Origin: Acidobacteriota bacterium | GTDB taxonomy: Bacteria; Acidobacteriota; UBA890; WLXD01 | NCBI GenBank assembly: GCA_012103255.1 | Contig: WLXD01000001.1 | Coordinates: 1,377,501 to 1,441,500, forward strand | Reading direction: 5' to 3' | DNA length: 64,000 nucleotides | In this document: in pieces, positions 61,864-64,000 of the stretch | Position numbering within the stretch: position 1 is the stretch's first letter | Layout: each line of letters begins with the position of its first letter | The notes under the pieces: generated by a model | What the model was told of the DNA's origin: nothing | The model's input: the letters and a program-made list of their open reading frames with translations, nothing else | Database searches by the model: none | Program-made: the position numbers and the translations under genes

Positions 61864-64000
61864 ATGAGCGGGCCGAGGCGAGACGAGGACGAAGAGCGCA
61901 AGTCAGGGTCGGAGTCCGCCGCAGGCGACCCGGTGGCGCACATCCTCCAGCGGCGGGCCGACGCTGCCGATTTCACCCCCTTCGGGGTGGGCGAAGTGGT
62001 GGCCGATCGCTACCGTGTCGAGCGCCTCGTGGGTCGCGGCGGCAGCGGTCAGGTTTGGGAAGTTCATGATCTCGAACTCGACCAGCGCATCGCGCTCAAG
62101 ACGCTATCTAGCCGGCCGGGTCGTCAGATTCGCCATGCCCAGGCCCTGAAACACGAGGTTCAGCTGGCTCGGCGCGTGGCCCACAGGAACGTGTGCCGAG
62201 TGTTCGACATCGTCCCAGTGGCCGAGCATGACGGGGAGCCCGTCTGGGCCGTGACCATGGAGTTCCTCGCGGGCGAGTCTCTGGCCGAGCACGTTCGGCG
62301 AACCGGACCATTGCCCTCCGCCACGGTTATCGATTTCGCGACCCAGTTGGCGGCTGGCATGGCAGCCGCTCACGACATCGGGGTAATCCATCGGGATTTG
62401 AAGCCCGAGAACATCATGCTCGTGAAGGCCGGCGAGGCCACGCGTGTCGTGATCGCGGACTTCGGTCTGGCTGCGGGTGAAGAGCCGGAGGAAGAGCGCG
62501 ACGTTCGTCTTGCAGGAAGCCCAATGACCATCGCGCCCGAACAGATCGAGGGCAACTCGGTGGGGCCGGCCGCTGATGTGTACGCGTGCGGCGTCGTTTG
62601 CTTCCACATGCTGACGGCCGACTGGCCGTTCCGTGGCCCAACGCCCCTGGCGACTGCTCTGGAGCGAATCGAGAGCCCACCACCCCGGCCGGTCGCCCAG
62701 AGTTCTGGCGTGCCGGCGGCGCTCGACGATTTGGTTGTCCGGTGCATGGCGCGCGACCCAGCGTCCCGCCCGGTGAATGGTGGCGCGCTGCGCGGCCAGC
62801 TCGAGGCGCTAGCGGGGTCGGACTTCAGTCCCGCTATCCCGAACATTTCTCCAGCCAAACGAGTTGCGGGTTTCCTCGTGCTCGCAGGGTTGGCCGCGTT
62901 CGCACTCGGCGATGGCGTGGGAGAATTGTCGAGCGCCGTACCGGTGAGAGGCGAGGTGCCCACGAGCGCCGGCGCTCCAGGTCGTCCGGGGATCGCGCTT
63001 GTGGGATTTGCCGCCGAAGGCGGGGACTGGGACTGGGTGGCCACCGCTCTTGCCGATCGCTTCGCGGCAGTGCTCGGGGTTGGCGACGAGCTCCGGGTCA
63101 TATCGCCCTCCCGAACTCAGCAGCTCGCCGTCGATCTCGGAGCGTCGGCATCGACGCCATCAGCGCGCGTGTCCGGCCTCATTGGCAGTCAAACCGGCGT
63201 GCAGTGGAATCTCGGAGGGAGCTACACCATTCGTGAGAGCGAGAACGGACGTCCGGAGTTGCACCTGGACCTGGTACTTCGAGGGCCACGCGCGCGTGTT
63301 GTGTCCTCTCGTTTTACCGGCCCCATCGGCGACCTGCCGTCGATCGCCCGTCAAGGCAGCGAGTGGGTCCGCGCCGAGCTCCGATTGTCGAGACCCGCGT
63401 CCGGCGAGATCGCCGGAACCCTTGCTGAGTTCGCCGCCGCGCCCGAGGCCGTTCGTCGTCATGCACTCGGCAAACAGGCCATGCGCCGGCAGGACTATGC
63501 GGCCGCGCGCGAACACTTCGAAGCCGCCGCCGCCGAGGAGCCCGGACACCCGCTCGTGCTCCTCGGGCTTGCGGAGGCGTGGTCAGCAGCCGGCCGCCCG
63601 GGCCCGGCGCGCGAGGCGGCGGAGGCCTCGCTCATCGGAATCGAACGCTTGGACCGCGCACGGCAACTCGAAGTACGAGGCCGCCACGCCATCGTTACGA
63701 ATCAGTGGGATGTGGCAGAGCAGACGTACGCCGCGTTGTTCGAGTTCTACCCCGATGATCTCGAATACGGCCTCCTGCTGGCAGAGTCGCAGGATCGTGG
63801 CGCGCGACTGGAGGCCGCACTCGAAACTCTCGGCCGACTGCGACAACTTCCGGCGCCATCCGGCCAGGATCCGCGGATTGATCTCACCGAAGCATGGGTT
63901 CGCTTCCATCAAGGTGACCATGTTGGCGCAGTGCCTTTCACTGAGCGCGCCGAGATCTCGGCCCGGCGACTGGGGCAACGCTCGCAGGTTGCACGTGCCC
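61864..64000 (+). CDS. Serine/threonine protein kinase with transmembrane segment and TPRs, partial
   Basis: At least 712 residues; the gene runs past the window end. Kinase domain residues 49-310: YRVERLVGRGGSGQVW, K79, IHRDLKPENIMLV (HRD 176-178), DFG 199-201, and TIAPEQ. A membrane helix (RVAGFLVLAGLAAFALG) lies at about 333-349. Beyond it a sensor-like domain (from GRPGIALVGFAAEGGDWDW, with WNLGGSYTI) and TPR-like helices follow (AMRRQDYAAAREHFEAAA). Unlike the fused kinase at 45448-48991 this one has a normal HRD. ATG at 61864 has no ribosome binding site; divergent from the lipoprotein gene. Confidence 0.92.
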   Translation, partial: MSGPRRDEDEERKSGSESAAGDPVAHILQRRADAADFTPFGVGEVVADRYRVERLVGRGGSGQVWEVHDLELDQRIALKTLSSRPGRQIRHAQALKHEVQLARRVAHRNVCRVFDIVPVAEHDGEPVWAVTMEFLAGESLAEHVRRTGPLPSATVIDFATQLAAGMAAAHDIGVIHRDLKPENIMLVKAGEATRVVIADFGLAAGEEPEEERDVRLAGSPMTIAPEQIEGNSVGPAADVYACGVVCFHMLTADWPFRGPTPLATALERIESPPPRPVAQSSGVPAALDDLVVRCMARDPASRPVNGGALRGQLEALAGSDFSPAIPNISPAKRVAGFLVLAGLAAFALGDGVGELSSAVPVRGEVPTSAGAPGRPGIALVGFAAEGGDWDWVATALADRFAAVLGVGDELRVISPSRTQQLAVDLGASASTPSARVSGLIGSQTGVQWNLGGSYTIRESENGRPELHLDLVLRGPRARVVSSRFTGPIGDLPSIARQGSEWVRAELRLSRPASGEIAGTLAEFAAAPEAVRRHALGKQAMRRQDYAAAREHFEAAAAEEPGHPLVLLGLAEAWSAAGRPGPAREAAEASLIGIERLDRARQLEVRGRHAIVTNQWDVAEQTYAALFEFYPDDLEYGLLLAESQDRGARLEAALETLGRLRQLPAPSGQDPRIDLTEAWVRFHQGDHVGAVPFTERAEISARRLGQRSQVARA

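Overview
The window is about 63-64% GC by eye, tightly packed, and most likely chromosomal DNA of an Acidobacteriota-like bacterium. Reasons: a VWFA-type protein of the kind typical of acidobacteria, four large duplicated MacB/FtsX-type orphan permeases (ADOP type) of which three sit beside PadR regulators, a sortilin/BNR-repeat secreted protein, an S9 prolyl oligopeptidase, a TonB receptor with a carboxypeptidase-like N-terminal domain, and serine/threonine kinases with TPR tails. The assignment is inference; no rRNA is present. I found no tRNA, rRNA, CRISPR array, insertion sequence or phage gene. No gene-free stretch exceeds 300 bases. Layout. 1-4922: 2-oxoglutarate dehydrogenase operon (odhA-odhB-lpd, minus strand, lpd cut by the window edge). 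5059-9970: VWFA protein, serine beta-lactamase-like hydrolase, membrane LytTR regulator and a doubly frameshifted PQQ-repeat gene. 10121-13176: PadR plus orphan permease behind a 24-bp tandem repeat. 13208-19196: small membrane protein, sortilin-like protein, sodium:solute symporter and an HELGH protein. 19217-22284: second PadR-permease pair. 22483-27710: zincin-like secreted protein, a Tat-type amidase with a frameshift, AI-2E family transporter, GST and a membrane protein. 27718-30673: third PadR-permease pair. 30801-33658: TlpA-like thioredoxin and TonB receptor behind twin metal-repressor-like boxes. 33842-45496: ribosomal protein L28, a membrane protein/XRE pair with twin operators, CDF-like transporter, VOC protein, S9 peptidase, VKOR-DsbA fusion, RidA, phosphopantetheinyl transferase, HAD phosphatase, VTT protein and amidohydrolase. 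45448-48991: an unusual single polypeptide joining a helix-turn-helix, a Ser/Thr kinase and a full orphan permease. 49113-53158: sulfotransferase, FIST protein, DUF1499 protein, NTF2-like protein and nucleoside phosphorylase-like protein. 53221-59362: a mevalonate-pathway operon (fni, HMG-CoA reductase, mevalonate kinase, a mevalonate-(di)phosphate decarboxylase, isopentenyl phosphate kinase) ending in a squalene/phytoene synthase. 59365-64000: secreted protein, OmpA-type protein, lipoprotein and a kinase-TPR gene running off the end. How the parts work together. The mevalonate operon has an isopentenyl phosphate kinase and no phosphomevalonate kinase. Its decarboxylase has Ala where ordinary diphosphomevalonate decarboxylases have Lys after KYWG. 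Together these suggest the alternative route through isopentenyl phosphate. The permeases seem to come as regulator-permease modules: PadR is a separate gene in three, while the fourth carries its own HTH and kinase in cis. Several genes have a -10-like hexamer six or seven bases before the start codon and no ribosome binding site, which suggests leaderless transcripts are common here. Four single-base indels break three genes; some lie at homopolymers, so assembly error must be excluded before calling them pseudogenes.
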